Shown piece by piece: positions 28,740 through 38,127 of a stretch of 38,820 bases of DNA. The position numbers and the translations under genes are program-made. The DNA is from a virus. Under the pieces are notes generated by a model, which was given only the letters and a program-made list of their open reading frames with translations, did no database searches and was not told where the DNA came from. The DNA lies in the IMG/VR virus record IMGVR_UViG_3300036945_000079, positions 1-38,820 of that record; one strand, given 5' to 3'. Position 1 is the first letter of the stretch. Every line of letters starts with the position of its first letter.

Positions 28740-31030
28740 CACATGCCACCCATCATGTTAGGTTGCTGCATCTGCTGCACCTGCTCTTGTGCTGCTGGCA
28801 TGGCCACGGTGGCGTCCTGCTGTGCTTTGATGGCAGCCGTGTCAATCGCAATGCCGTACTTGCCGGCGATCTGTGCCATGGCGATCTCCATGTCCTGAAC
28901 CATTCGATCACGCTGCAAGTCGTCGGCCATCTTTGCCTTGTAGAAATCAAGCTGGATGCGCTGCTGGTCCGACGCGATCTTAGCCTGCGCCTTGATCGTC
29001 TCGGCCTGCACCATGGCCTGTGCCGGATCACCTTGCTGCGGTTGCTGCGGGCCAGCCTGCTCTGGCTGTGGGGCTGCCGCAGGCTGCTGTGGCAGGAAGT
29101 AGCGGTCAATGTTGCGGATGCCGTTGACTGCCGTAATGTCGGCCAGCGTGTTGCGCAACTGGGGCAACCCGGCCAGCGGATTGGCGGGTCCGTAGGTTTG
29201 GATCGTCTGCATTTGAAGTTGCAGGATCTGGCCAAGCATAGCCGTCTTCTGATCCTCGCGGCCCGTCCCCAGCCCGACGTTCACTTCGCAGTCCAGATCG
29301 GCATCCCAAACGCGGGGATCCATCGGCACATAGCTGCCATTGATCCGCAGCATCTCTGCCTTGGTCGAATGCGTTGCCATCAGGCGCAGGATCTGGCCGA
29401 ATAGGCGGCGCATGCCGGTGTAGGCAAGGTTGGCCACCATGACCTCAACCTGCCCCGCAGCGGCGCTTACAGTGGCCGTCACGGCTGCCTTGGTGGTCGA
29501 CTGCAAGGCATCAGGATCCAGACCCATGCTGGCCCGCGTGACGCCTGTCTTCATCTCCACCATCTGGTCGACATACTGCAGCGCCGGCAGGGTTTGGCCA
29601 GCGACGAACGGAACCGACAGATCACGCAGCATGCCGGGTTGACTGACCCGCACGATGCCGCCGATTTCGTTGTTCAACAGGTCGTCGATCTCAACCTGAC
29701 CTTTGACCGCCTCAATCCGGGGATTGTTGGTCATCTGGACGTTGTCGAGGATGCCACGGATGATTGCCGTTGCCGCGTCTTGATCCTGCTCAATGATCTC
29801 CACCAAGCTGCGGCCAAAGTAGGTGTGCGGCTCTGGATCAATGTGCCAGCCGGCGAACGGGTGATCGTCCACGGGTTCATAGGTCAGCATCTTGTAGGCC
29901 GAGCCGCCGAGGATGAACTTGTGCAGGATCGGCGTGCCTGTGCCGTCGGCGTCGATCCGCATGTAAGCCTCGGTGATCGTCACCTGCTTCATGGCCGGAT
30001 CGGCGGCATTCTCTGTTTCGTCGCGGTTGATCGGATACCGACGGCGTTCTTGGTCTTCCTCGTCGCGGGTGTCGATGGCAGAGACGCTGTCCAGATCCAT
30101 CACCAAGTCTTCGTCGATGCCCATGGCGATCACATCGCCGGCCCGAAGTTCGGTGCGGTGGCCGATGACGTAGTAATCGGTATCAGAGCGAGCGTTGCGG
30201 TCGATGAAGAAATCTTCCGGCGGCACAGTATCAATGCACATCTTGCCGAGAGGGTTGCGGCGGATGATCCGCACGTCGTGCAGTTGCGGCAATGGGTCAG
30301 GCATCTGCGGCAGTTGCGACGGGTCGATCTGCTGGCCGGCGGCTGCGGCCTGCTGTGCCATCTGCTGGCCGGCGTCCACTTGCTGCTGGATGATCTCAAT
30401 CGTGGCATCGTCGGGCCGCATTTCTTCCGACAAAACTTCAACACCCGGCGAAGACACGATGGCCTGATATTGCGCGTCGTCCAGATCGGTGAACGAGAAT
30501 ATCTTGGCCTGATCGTATTCTGCCCAGTACGCCTTGGTAAAGCCGGTGATGTTCACCAACGCGTCGTGAGTAACATCGCGCAAGATCTGGAATCCGTTGC
30601 TCTGGCGGAATTTGGCGGCCGCATATGTGCTTGCCTGCTCCATTGAGGCCACGTCTTCCGGCCCCTGCGGGATAAATTCAACAGGGCGATCTGATGTCAT
30701 AAACACGCGCTGGATCGACGGCTTGACCGCACGCACGGTATCCCGGCATTTGGTCGCAACCATCGTGCTGCGGCCTTCTTCCTCGCCGATGTCGACTTCA
30801 CCGTTGAAGTAACGTTGCGACTTCATCCGACGCTCGGCAATCTCGCTGCCGATAAAGCCGATGGCATCGTCAACCGCCGCGCCGACAATGGCGCCGATTT
30901 CGTCTTCGGTCAGCGGCTTGAAGGCCGTGTCAACTTCGGGAAGTTCCGCCTCCCCGTTGAAGTCGGCCATGATCATGCTGATCTCAACGTCGGTGACAAG
31001 TTGCGGTTCGCTCATGTTGTTGACTGCCAT
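28739..31030 (-). CDS. Portal protein (P22/SU10-like)
   Basis: This 763-aa protein is the dodecameric DNA channel of the head. It has 'AERRMKSQRYFNGEVDIGEEEGRSTMVATKCRDTVRAVKPSIQRVF' in pieces typical of podovirus portals, 'SNGFQILRDVTHDALVNITGFTKAYW', 'PPEDFFIDRNARS' and 'GWHIDPEPHTYFGRSLVEI', then 'GVTRASMGLDPDALQSTTKAAV'. A Gln-rich helical C-terminus ('QQPQQGDPAQ...') would form the barrel. GGAG precedes the ATG. It lies over 19 kb from terL along the leftward transcript, an unusual arrangement. Confidence 0.93.
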   Translation of the reverse strand: MAVNNMSEPQLVTDVEISMIMADFNGEAELPEVDTAFKPLTEDEIGAIVGAAVDDAIGFIGSEIAERRMKSQRYFNGEVDIGEEEGRSTMVATKCRDTVRAVKPSIQRVFMTSDRPVEFIPQGPEDVASMEQASTYAAAKFRQSNGFQILRDVTHDALVNITGFTKAYWAEYDQAKIFSFTDLDDAQYQAIVSSPGVEVLSEEMRPDDATIEIIQQQVDAGQQMAQQAAAAGQQIDPSQLPQMPDPLPQLHDVRIIRRNPLGKMCIDTVPPEDFFIDRNARSDTDYYVIGHRTELRAGDVIAMGIDEDLVMDLDSVSAIDTRDEEDQERRRYPINRDETENAADPAMKQVTITEAYMRIDADGTGTPILHKFILGGSAYKMLTYEPVDDHPFAGWHIDPEPHTYFGRSLVEIIEQDQDAATAIIRGILDNVQMTNNPRIEAVKGQVEIDDLLNNEIGGIVRVSQPGMLRDLSVPFVAGQTLPALQYVDQMVEMKTGVTRASMGLDPDALQSTTKAAVTATVSAAAGQVEVMVANLAYTGMRRLFGQILRLMATHSTKAEMLRINGSYVPMDPRVWDADLDCEVNVGLGTGREDQKTAMLGQILQLQMQTIQTYGPANPLAGLPQLRNTLADITAVNGIRNIDRYFLPQQPAAAPQPEQAGPQQPQQGDPAQAMVQAETIKAQAKIASDQQRIQLDFYKAKMADDLQRDRMVQDMEIAMAQIAGKYGIAIDTAAIKAQQDATVAMPAAQEQVQQMQQPNMMGGM

Positions 31031-31035
31031 GTCCG

Positions 31036-32703
31036 TTATCTCCGACCTTCTGGTGCGTTACGTTGTGCCTGCGAGCCGGTAACCATACCCTGAGACAATC
31101 GTTGTGCAGCTTCTGCCAGCATTCGGAATGACGCTGGATCTGTGTCCATAAGTTCTCTAGCCCGACCAGATGCCACCAGTGCTTGCAGCAACTTGGCCCG
31201 GCCTTCAATGGTCATCTCGCTGATGCGTCGTGCCATCGTCCCGGTAGCCAAAGCTGTGGCGGCGCCGACACCTGCACCAATAGCGCCGCCCATTGGGCCG
31301 ATGCCCATTGCTGAACCGATGCCAGCGCCAAGGGATGATCCAAGGCCCATGCCCGTCATTGCGCCAAGTCCGCTTGAACCACCGCTGACAGCCAAACCCA
31401 TTTTGCCAAGCTGAGAAACGGCATTACCGAGTGGCGTGCCGTTTACGATTTCCTTCATCAGCTTAACTTCTGCTTCGTTAAATCCCCGCATTCTTTTTGG
31501 GGTTCGAAGCATTGTAGACATGTATTGTTTCAGGCCATTTTCGAAGCCGCTTTTATATGTGGATGCGTAGTCAATGGCAGTTTGGATTGCCTCGCTGCGG
31601 CGCATTCTTCCCCACAATTCGCGGGCGTTAGAGAATTGCTCCCCTACGTTATCTGCTGTCCCAGATGACAGTTGCTGCGGGGTCAAACTTTCAATAAAAT
31701 CGTCAATTGATCCAACCATGCCAGAACCAAGCATCTGCTCTTTTGGTTCAGTCATCTTCCCCATGGGGATTGCGGCTTTTTCACGCAGCAACGAGAGTTC
31801 ATCTATACCGACGTTCTGGCCTACCTTTTCTTGCAGTCGTCTTGCAGCAGTTGCAGCGGCAGGCGTTAGGTCAGGGTCCATGCCTTTTTGGGTGGCCTGT
31901 GCAATAATGTTGCTAACAAGGTTTTCATAATCTGCCGCATTGATTACAGCACCACTGGCGCGTGCCGCCGCGTAGGCATCATCAGCCTCTTTGCGTAGGG
32001 CTTCAATTGCCGGCGCACCCACAGCAGCGGCAGCGCGTGCCTTGCGGTCCAGAACCCTTGCAAAGCCGGCGGCAACTTTATCAAAGCCAAATTTGAGAGC
32101 AGGCGTTGCCAATGCGCCAACTAGGGTTCCTTCGAAAGTACCCTGCGCCCTTTCACCCGGACGAGCAGACAGGTAACCAGTTGTGCCACCGTAGGCAGCA
32201 CCAAGTCCCAATGCCTCTTTATATGTTTTTGCTGCGCCAAGCGGTGTTAGGAGAGATCCGCCAATTTCCAATCCGTAAGTCGTCAATGGCTCATTCTGCC
32301 GTGCCGCATCTATCTTACCCTGCTCTTGCATTTGATAATTGCGGTATTTGTCGGCCAGTGACATTTCGGGATTACGACCCAACAATGTATCAGCAAGCGC
32401 CGCACCACCGGCGACGATCTCATCACCTGCACCCATAGTGATGCCGCCGAGCAGTGACCGAGCCTTATACCCTTCTGGAACATAATCTGTTGCAATGCTG
32501 CGGGACGTTGGCTCGTATCCACTTTTCTTTGCCGCATCAACCATTCCAGCAAACGAGCCTTGGTCAATGCCGGCGCGGCTGGCAAATTCTCCCATAGGAA
32601 TTTTGCCTTTGTAAAACTCGTTCCAAATAGAAAACGCCAACTCCCCGTCTGAGAGAGCCGAGTATTCTGGAAAACTTTGCCGAATTTTGTCAATGCCAGC
32701 CAT
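31036..32703 (-). CDS. Internal virion / ejection protein, glycine-rich
   Basis: This 555-aa protein starts 'MAGIDKIRQSFPEYSALSDGELAFSIWNEFYKG' (in pieces), a module seen at the start of phage internal or transglycosylase-associated proteins. A helical middle part (about 200-400) follows, then a long Gly/Ala/Met hydrophobic region (about 435-490, 'GAMTGMGLGSSLGAGIG', 'GGAIGAGVGAATALATG') able to insert in membranes. This suits a protein ejected with the DNA to help form a channel. Lies beside the lytic transglycosylase and portal genes. Confidence 0.75.
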   Translation of the reverse strand: MAGIDKIRQSFPEYSALSDGELAFSIWNEFYKGKIPMGEFASRAGIDQGSFAGMVDAAKKSGYEPTSRSIATDYVPEGYKARSLLGGITMGAGDEIVAGGAALADTLLGRNPEMSLADKYRNYQMQEQGKIDAARQNEPLTTYGLEIGGSLLTPLGAAKTYKEALGLGAAYGGTTGYLSARPGERAQGTFEGTLVGALATPALKFGFDKVAAGFARVLDRKARAAAAVGAPAIEALRKEADDAYAAARASGAVINAADYENLVSNIIAQATQKGMDPDLTPAAATAARRLQEKVGQNVGIDELSLLREKAAIPMGKMTEPKEQMLGSGMVGSIDDFIESLTPQQLSSGTADNVGEQFSNARELWGRMRRSEAIQTAIDYASTYKSGFENGLKQYMSTMLRTPKRMRGFNEAEVKLMKEIVNGTPLGNAVSQLGKMGLAVSGGSSGLGAMTGMGLGSSLGAGIGSAMGIGPMGGAIGAGVGAATALATGTMARRISEMTIEGRAKLLQALVASGRARELMDTDPASFRMLAEAAQRLSQGMVTGSQAQRNAPEGRR

Positions 32704-32706
32704 CTT

Positions 32707-34206
32707 TTAGTTCCCCAAAATGCCAAGTGGATCTGAACTCGTTGCAACGCCTGCGCCAGTTCCAGCGCCAGTTCCAGTACCTGCGGCAGTCTGTGCGCCA
32801 ATCTTGCGGTAATAGTCTTCTTGCGACCCACCAGATGCAAAGTGAATGGCAGCATCTTGAAGTGCGGCAAGCATTTTTGTTTGCGCGTCACGCTTACGGC
32901 GAAGCCAAGTTTTCAACTCTTCCGGCGGCAGTCCAGACGGGACTGCAGTATCCATTGCGAGTTGCATTTCGCCGGCAGATAGAGCGCCAAACGTGACTGA
33001 ACCAATCACGTCCAAGCCAAGCCGTTGTTTTGCGTTTTGCAGTTCTGCCGATGCAACCGTAATGTTCGGGATCATGTCGTAAACGATGCCAGACTGCGCA
33101 CCTTCATTTAGCGCCTGAATAGCTGCATCCATGTTGCGAACCGAAGATGCAACCGTCTCGGCTTGTTTGAAGTATGCTGCCGCAGTTTCTGGAGCCAGTT
33201 GGCCTTCCCTAACAGCGCGAGCCGCTTCGCCACCCATTTCAACATCAGCGCCAAGCGTTCCTTCACGTCGAGCGCCATAAATGCTGCGCTGATTGGCTGT
33301 ATAACTTTCCTGTGCAGTTTTCACGAAATCTACGGCAGCTTGACCTCTCAGAACCTCACCGCCAATAGTGGTGACTTTTACGCTACCGTCCCGCATCGTA
33401 GCTATTACACCAGACTGATCTGGCAACGGAGCAGATGACTGAACGTTGGGGTCCATGTCAGATTGTGCTTTTAGCTTTTGCAGCGTGATTTTCGCCGTTT
33501 CAAGTTGCAGTTTTGCCAGTGGATCTTCTGCCTGCATCACGGTGGCAATGGCATCCTTCGGCGACAACATGCCACCGGCGACGGCCTGAGCCAAATCCTC
33601 ACGACCCTTAGATACCAGCCATTGGGCCGTCTTATTCTGTGTCCGCGTGTCCTCAAACCCAGCGATCTTGTTGGTCAGCATCTGCTGGACGCCGGCATTC
33701 GGTGTTGATGCAAGGCTGCTTAGGACCAACCCAAGCTTGGCACGCTTTTCGGGATCTGTAATATAGCTAAGAATGCCGTTTTGCTGCGGTTGTTGTGCTG
33801 ATTGGTCCACTGCTGGCCCTCCTTGCTGTGTGTTGACCGGCTGCGATCCAAGAATGCGGCTCACATAGTTTTGCGTTTCGGCGAATGGCGGGATGCCACC
33901 GTGTTTGTCCACATTGCCCATGCCAGCGTTGTAGGCGGCCAATGCCAGCCGATAGTCGCCATTGTAGCGATCTAGCAGCATCCGCATGTACTTCGCGCCG
34001 CCTTCAAGGTTTTGCATGGGATCAACACGCATTACACCCATATCCAAAGCCGTTCCGGGCATAAGTTGAGCCAACCCCAACGCGCCCTTCGGGCTTTTCG
34101 CTTCAGGATTAAACCCGCTTTCCTGCTGGATTTGCCGGACAAATATATTTGGGTCCAGCCCATAACTCTGGGCGATCCTTGCAGCCTCTGCGCGGTAGTC
34201 GACCAT
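32707..34206 (-). CDS. Ejection protein with lytic transglycosylase domain
   Basis: This 499-aa protein has an SLT domain at its N-terminus: 'NIFVRQIQQESGFNP' with catalytic E29, 'KGALGLAQLMPGTA' (40-53), 'LDRYNGDYRLALAAYNAGMG' and 'NYVSRIL'. The rest (about 135-499) is mostly helical and Gln/Ala-rich with no named domain, and probably packs inside the head. It would open the peptidoglycan locally at infection. GGGGA lies before the ATG. Pairs with the neighbouring glycine-rich protein. Confidence 0.88.
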   Translation of the reverse strand: MVDYRAEAARIAQSYGLDPNIFVRQIQQESGFNPEAKSPKGALGLAQLMPGTALDMGVMRVDPMQNLEGGAKYMRMLLDRYNGDYRLALAAYNAGMGNVDKHGGIPPFAETQNYVSRILGSQPVNTQQGGPAVDQSAQQPQQNGILSYITDPEKRAKLGLVLSSLASTPNAGVQQMLTNKIAGFEDTRTQNKTAQWLVSKGREDLAQAVAGGMLSPKDAIATVMQAEDPLAKLQLETAKITLQKLKAQSDMDPNVQSSAPLPDQSGVIATMRDGSVKVTTIGGEVLRGQAAVDFVKTAQESYTANQRSIYGARREGTLGADVEMGGEAARAVREGQLAPETAAAYFKQAETVASSVRNMDAAIQALNEGAQSGIVYDMIPNITVASAELQNAKQRLGLDVIGSVTFGALSAGEMQLAMDTAVPSGLPPEELKTWLRRKRDAQTKMLAALQDAAIHFASGGSQEDYYRKIGAQTAAGTGTGAGTGAGVATSSDPLGILGN

Positions 34207-34219
34207 TTACGTCCCCAGA

Positions 34220-34939
34220 TTAAAGACCAGCAAGAGCGCCAAGAATGTTCAGCAAGCCAGGATTGTTTTTCTGCGTTTGGGTTGTTGTTCCCTGACCAGC
34301 GCCGACTTGTCCAGCAACGTTAAACAAGTTGCTTACTGCGGTATTTGGCGAACCAGTAAAGCCAGTGTATTGCGCCTTGATGGCGTCAATCAGGGCTTGG
34401 TTTTGCGCCCGCTGCGCTTCACCTTGCTGCCACTGCTGCTGGCCGATGGCTTGACCAAACCCAAACCCTTGTCCGGCCAGATTGGATTGTATGCCCTGCT
34501 GACCTTGTGCCGCATTCAACGCCGTGTTGAACCCTTGCTGGTTCAGGTTGGCAAACGTGTTAGCCCCCTGCCGGGCGAAGGCTTCGTTGGTCAAAGCCTC
34601 GGCCACACCCTGCCGAGATCCGCCGAATGCGTTGGCACGCGTGGCCTGTGCGCCGATGTCGTTCATCTGCATCTGACGCTGACGTTCCAGATCTTGCATC
34701 GTGGTGGCCGTCACCATGCCGGTGTAGGGGTTCATAAATTGGCCAATGTTCGGGCCGGCGGCCGCTTGATTGTATAGATTACTGGCCGTGTTGTAGACGT
34801 TTGGCATTTGGCCGCCGGTGCTGGCCGGTGCAGTTACAGGCGTTGCGCCCGTTGGGAATGTCGGCATCGAGGTTGGGGCTGGAGTGTATCCACCGAAAGC
34901 CGGTTGAACTGTGCCACTTGGATTTGCTGAACCTGCCAT
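34220..34939 (-). CDS. Internal virion protein, Gln/Ala-rich
   Basis: This 239-aa protein has the pattern 'MNPYTGMVTATTMQDLERQRQMQMNDIGAQATRANAFGGSRQGVAEALTNE' (in pieces), which I recall in virion proteins of many podoviruses, followed by Gln/Asn/Gly-rich helical sequence. The N-terminus is Pro/Thr-rich. GGGAG precedes the ATG. Likely ejected with the DNA or part of an internal core. Confidence 0.76.
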   Translation of the reverse strand: MAGSANPSGTVQPAFGGYTPAPTSMPTFPTGATPVTAPASTGGQMPNVYNTASNLYNQAAAGPNIGQFMNPYTGMVTATTMQDLERQRQMQMNDIGAQATRANAFGGSRQGVAEALTNEAFARQGANTFANLNQQGFNTALNAAQGQQGIQSNLAGQGFGFGQAIGQQQWQQGEAQRAQNQALIDAIKAQYTGFTGSPNTAVSNLFNVAGQVGAGQGTTTQTQKNNPGLLNILGALAGL

Positions 34940-34941
34940 GA

Positions 34942-35598
34942 TTATCTCCCAGACTGACGAGTGACAGTCGATTTTTGCGACGACTTCATTGGCGAAAACC
35001 CAGCCTTATTTGCCTTGCCTGAAAGCAAGCCGCCTGAAAATGTTGATCCGCTTCGGCCCTGTCCGCCGCCGTCAAACATGTCGCGGAAACTTGTGTAACC
35101 CGTCCCACTTATTTTGGCGGATGAGCTATCATTGCCGCCCGTGTATCCACCGCTGCTGCGATCTTGAATAGGCGAAGCGGGGGCCTGCACAGGCATTCCC
35201 ATTTGCGTTTGGCTATATCCAGCCGGCATAGCGCCAGTAACAGGATTAACAAACTGCGCCATGATTGCATCAAACTGTCCGGGGAACCGCGCTTTTAGTT
35301 CAGCCAATGCCGCATCGTAACCAGCGCCGGACGAATACGCATTCATGCCGCCGTAGTTTGTAGCCGTAGGCATGCCCGCAGTCACATCAACGGTCGGTTG
35401 GCCAAACGCGGATGCCGCCATGTTTGTGCCTTGCATAGCCGCCGTCTGCGATGGCGTCATGGCAGCCACGTCAGGCCCATAGTAGCCCACGTTGCCAATG
35501 TGTGATGCCGATTGCGCCCGCGCCAATGCGTCCTGCTGGGCCTGTGAAACCCACGCCGGAACCGTGCTGGCCGAAGTAGTCTTGCTGCTACCGCCCAT
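34942..35598 (-). CDS. Predicted virion protein, Ser/Gly-rich
   Basis: This 218-aa protein starts 'MGGSSKTTSASTVPAWVSQAQQDALARAQ' in pieces, has a repetitive Gln/Ala/Met-rich middle, and a Ser/Gly/Lys-rich tail. Small proteins with 'GGSSKTTxxxxxPxW' openings often lie next to the internal virion gene downstream. ATG shares bases with the preceding TAA (TAATG). Exact place in the virion unknown. Confidence 0.68.
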   Translation of the reverse strand: MGGSSKTTSASTVPAWVSQAQQDALARAQSASHIGNVGYYGPDVAAMTPSQTAAMQGTNMAASAFGQPTVDVTAGMPTATNYGGMNAYSSGAGYDAALAELKARFPGQFDAIMAQFVNPVTGAMPAGYSQTQMGMPVQAPASPIQDRSSGGYTGGNDSSSAKISGTGYTSFRDMFDGGGQGRSGSTFSGGLLSGKANKAGFSPMKSSQKSTVTRQSGR

Positions 35599-35954
35599 TA
35601 TATCGCCCTTTCCAAGACAACCATCACAGGCTTAAACCCGTGACTGTCCAAAACCCGTTCCCACCCCTTGCGGCCATACAGCGTCATGCTGTCGCATCCC
35701 AGCGACTTGGCCCACTCGGCTAGGCTTTCTATTCTGCAGGTGATTTCATCAAGGTCACCACCGGCTAGAAAGACGTTGCACACCTTCTTTCTAGCATACT
35801 GGATGATCTCTGTCACGGCGGCAGAGTTAGATGCTGGCCATAGCTGCATGTTGCCTTCGTTTATGGCCTTTTCAACATCTTCAAAATTATGCGTGCCGCC
35901 GCTGTATTCCAGTGCCGCCTCGATGTGCTTGCGGTTTGCTTCTATGACGCTCAT
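35598..35954 (-). CDS. GNAT-like protein of the virion operon
   Basis: This 118-aa protein has 'FEDVEKAINEGNMQLWPASNSAAVTEIIQYARKKVCNVFLAGGDLDEI' and 'GCDSMTLYGRKGWERVLDSHGFKPV', the strand-helix pattern of small GNAT-like proteins found in many podovirus virion operons. The canonical acetyl-CoA loop (RxxGxG/A) is reduced to 'GRKGWERV', so catalytic activity is uncertain. It may modify host or virion proteins, or be structural. Confidence 0.72.
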   Translation of the reverse strand: MSVIEANRKHIEAALEYSGGTHNFEDVEKAINEGNMQLWPASNSAAVTEIIQYARKKVCNVFLAGGDLDEITCRIESLAEWAKSLGCDSMTLYGRKGWERVLDSHGFKPVMVVLERAI

Positions 35955-36610
35955 GCCCTGACCCTTGTGATTGCCAGCGTGACAGACGGAGATGCCGGTG
36001 CGTAGGCGGTGGCAGCGTGAGCCTCCAAAAACCCGTTTGTGCTATCAGTTGCCCACATCACATTCAAAACATCGTTGGCATCAAGATCAAAGATTGCAGA
36101 CCGCGACACAACAGTGGTCGCCCCGTTGTTGTGTAGGCTGGCAACTATGGTTGACCCAGACACGTCAGTCCCATTCAGTCGCGGCCAGAACCTGAGTTCA
36201 ACTGCGCTGCCTGATGTGCTGGTAATCTGGGCCGTGAACAAAACCAGATAAAGGCCACCTTCTTGGAACGTGATTTCAGTCGCAGGCGAACCAGTAAGCG
36301 TGATTGCGTTTGCAGTCACAAGATCAAATGCAATCTTGTATGCCGTGTTAGCCGCCGCCGCCGTGATGTTTACGTCTTGATTAAAAATGGCAGTCCCGTC
36401 ACCCAATACAATTTGATGCCAAATATTGTTTTTGCTCACGACAGGATAACCACCGGCCGGATCCCACAGCAAAACACCGTCCTCGGTGGCCGACGATGTC
36501 GTTGACTTGAACTGCAAGCGCGACGCCGTCCGCCGCAAATAGGTCACAACATTCTGCGCCCAAAATTGCAGGTCTTTCGTAACCGGCGGCGGTGTGAAAC
36601 CTAAACTCAA
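35951..36610 (-). CDS. Predicted virion protein with C-terminal jelly-roll-like domain
   Basis: This 219-aa protein starts at TTG 36610, sharing bases with the nozzle stop (TTGA). The N-terminal part ('DLQFWAQNVVTYLRRTASRLQFK') is followed by 'DGVLLWDPAGGYPVVSKNNIWHQIV' and a beta-rich C-terminal domain ('GGLYLVLFTAQITSTSGSAVELRFWPRLNG') resembling C1q/TNF-like folds of fibre or decoration proteins. Likely outer virion protein. Confidence 0.65.
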   Translation of the reverse strand: MSLGFTPPPVTKDLQFWAQNVVTYLRRTASRLQFKSTTSSATEDGVLLWDPAGGYPVVSKNNIWHQIVLGDGTAIFNQDVNITAAAANTAYKIAFDLVTANAITLTGSPATEITFQEGGLYLVLFTAQITSTSGSAVELRFWPRLNGTDVSGSTIVASLHNNGATTVVSRSAIFDLDANDVLNVMWATDSTNGFLEAHAATAYAPASPSVTLAITRVRA

Positions 36611-38082
36611 CGCAGGCCCCCCGCAGTTCCATCAACCCGCATGATGCCGACGCGCCAATCAGCTAGGCGTGCGCCGTCCACCCGCATCTTGATCTGCCGA
36701 CCGGTGAACCGCACGCTGGTCGGGTTTGACATCGTGTACGGGCCGTAACTGCGTTCGACATCGTTGGGGTAAAACTTCGTCTTGAATGTCGCCGTCACGT
36801 CGCCTTGGGTTTGCTCGTCCGGGATCAGCTTGGTGGCAGAGATAACCTGATCACCGTTGCCCAAACTGATCGGCCCACTTTCAACAAAAATATCAGCGCC
36901 ATCAACAGACAAGCCAGTTTCGTGATCATACGACTTGCCATCCGACGCAAGCCAGATCGGGTTGCGGAATACGCCACCGTCTACGCCAGCCGTCCGCACG
37001 ATGCTGCCAATTGTCCAATGACGTTCGGCATAGTTAAAAGCGACATAGCTGTCGTTTTCGTTTGACGCTTCCGATGGGTAGAACCACCAGATCTCATTGT
37101 ATTTTTGGTTTGACACGCCGAAGATCTTAGACACCTGTGCGGTATTCATGTTGTTGAAGACGTAATCTGCAACGTCGCTAGGGACATCTTGAACCGCGCC
37201 GCCGGCGTACAGATGGATGCCGCGCTTGCCCATCCAGAACACACCCTCATCCACAGCCACCGCAGCTTTGCGCGAGATAACCCCGCAGGCAGATCCGACG
37301 CGCTCGAAGCCGTAGACATACGGCGGCCCCTGATATGTAGCTGAGTGAGCATCCTGATCGGTCAAGATCAGCGTTTGCCCGCGTGTCTTGATCCCCAGCA
37401 TAATTTGGCCTGACGTTTGCAACTCAATGTCGCCAGCCTCATTTGTGGTTGACGGCGTCCAGACTGTGTTGTCCTCTCGGTCGCACCATTGCACCTTGCG
37501 AGGATTGCCGCCTGCACCCAGCGCAAACAGAAAACGCTCGCCGGTGACAACCAAAGACTTGTTGCTGGTCGGGGCATTCGTAATGGCAACCGCATCGTTG
37601 GCCGGGTTAAGCGCCCACTCCAAAAGTCTGCCGTCTGCATTCGAACATGCAACTAGGTTCTGCCCCCAGTTGTCCAATGCCCATGTCGTGGCTTCCGAGT
37701 AGTTGCCCTTGTCAGCACGCGGCGTGCCGTATGTATCAAGGCCATAATATCCGCCGCCGTAGCCAACATTTACGACGGCAGAAAGATTTCCAGTGACCAA
37801 TGCCGTGGGGGTGATGTCAGTCACTGTACCCGACGCGCTGACGGCCTTTAGGGCATTGTGAAAGCCGACTGCATACCGTTGATCCCCTGCCAAATCCTGC
37901 CACGCCAAGGCCGCCCTAGGCGCAGTTGTGCTGACAGTGTCACGCAGACGCCAACCACCGACCGGCCGCATCGTGCCATCAATCCAGCGCACCAGATTGG
38001 CATCATACCAGCGATTGCTGGCCTGAAATTCGGTCCCATTGCGGTAAACGCCCGGAGGCAACTGGATTGGAATTAGTGGCAT
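36607..38082 (-). CDS. Tail nozzle / P22 gp10-like tail protein
   Basis: This 491-aa protein opens 'MPLIPIQLPPGVYRNGTEFQASNRWYDANLVRWIDGTMRPVGGW' in pieces, a diagnostic start for P22 gp10-type tail proteins, continues with repeating beta-strand blades ('GERFLFALGAGGNPRKVQWCDRED', 'YVYGFERVGSACG', 'GVFWMGKRGIHLY') as in a beta-propeller, then 'YNEIWWFYPS' and a C-terminal beta part. In SU10-like and P22-like phages it closes the tail tube below the adaptor. AGGAGG lies six bases before the ATG. Confidence 0.88.
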   Translation of the reverse strand: MPLIPIQLPPGVYRNGTEFQASNRWYDANLVRWIDGTMRPVGGWRLRDTVSTTAPRAALAWQDLAGDQRYAVGFHNALKAVSASGTVTDITPTALVTGNLSAVVNVGYGGGYYGLDTYGTPRADKGNYSEATTWALDNWGQNLVACSNADGRLLEWALNPANDAVAITNAPTSNKSLVVTGERFLFALGAGGNPRKVQWCDREDNTVWTPSTTNEAGDIELQTSGQIMLGIKTRGQTLILTDQDAHSATYQGPPYVYGFERVGSACGVISRKAAVAVDEGVFWMGKRGIHLYAGGAVQDVPSDVADYVFNNMNTAQVSKIFGVSNQKYNEIWWFYPSEASNENDSYVAFNYAERHWTIGSIVRTAGVDGGVFRNPIWLASDGKSYDHETGLSVDGADIFVESGPISLGNGDQVISATKLIPDEQTQGDVTATFKTKFYPNDVERSYGPYTMSNPTSVRFTGRQIKMRVDGARLADWRVGIMRVDGTAGGLR

Positions 38083-38127
38083 GTGGGCCTCCTGTCGGCC
38101 AGACTATACGACACTTTCAGCATGGTG

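Noticed and set aside
29594-30646. Rightward 350-codon frame opposite the portal gene
   Set aside because: A mirror of portal codon use in a GC-rich genome; no start signals and no recognisable domain.
38083-38127. 16-codon frame (MLKVSYSL...) before the nozzle gene
   Set aside because: Too short to judge, no Shine-Dalgarno of its own; it ends inside the nozzle start and may at most couple translation.
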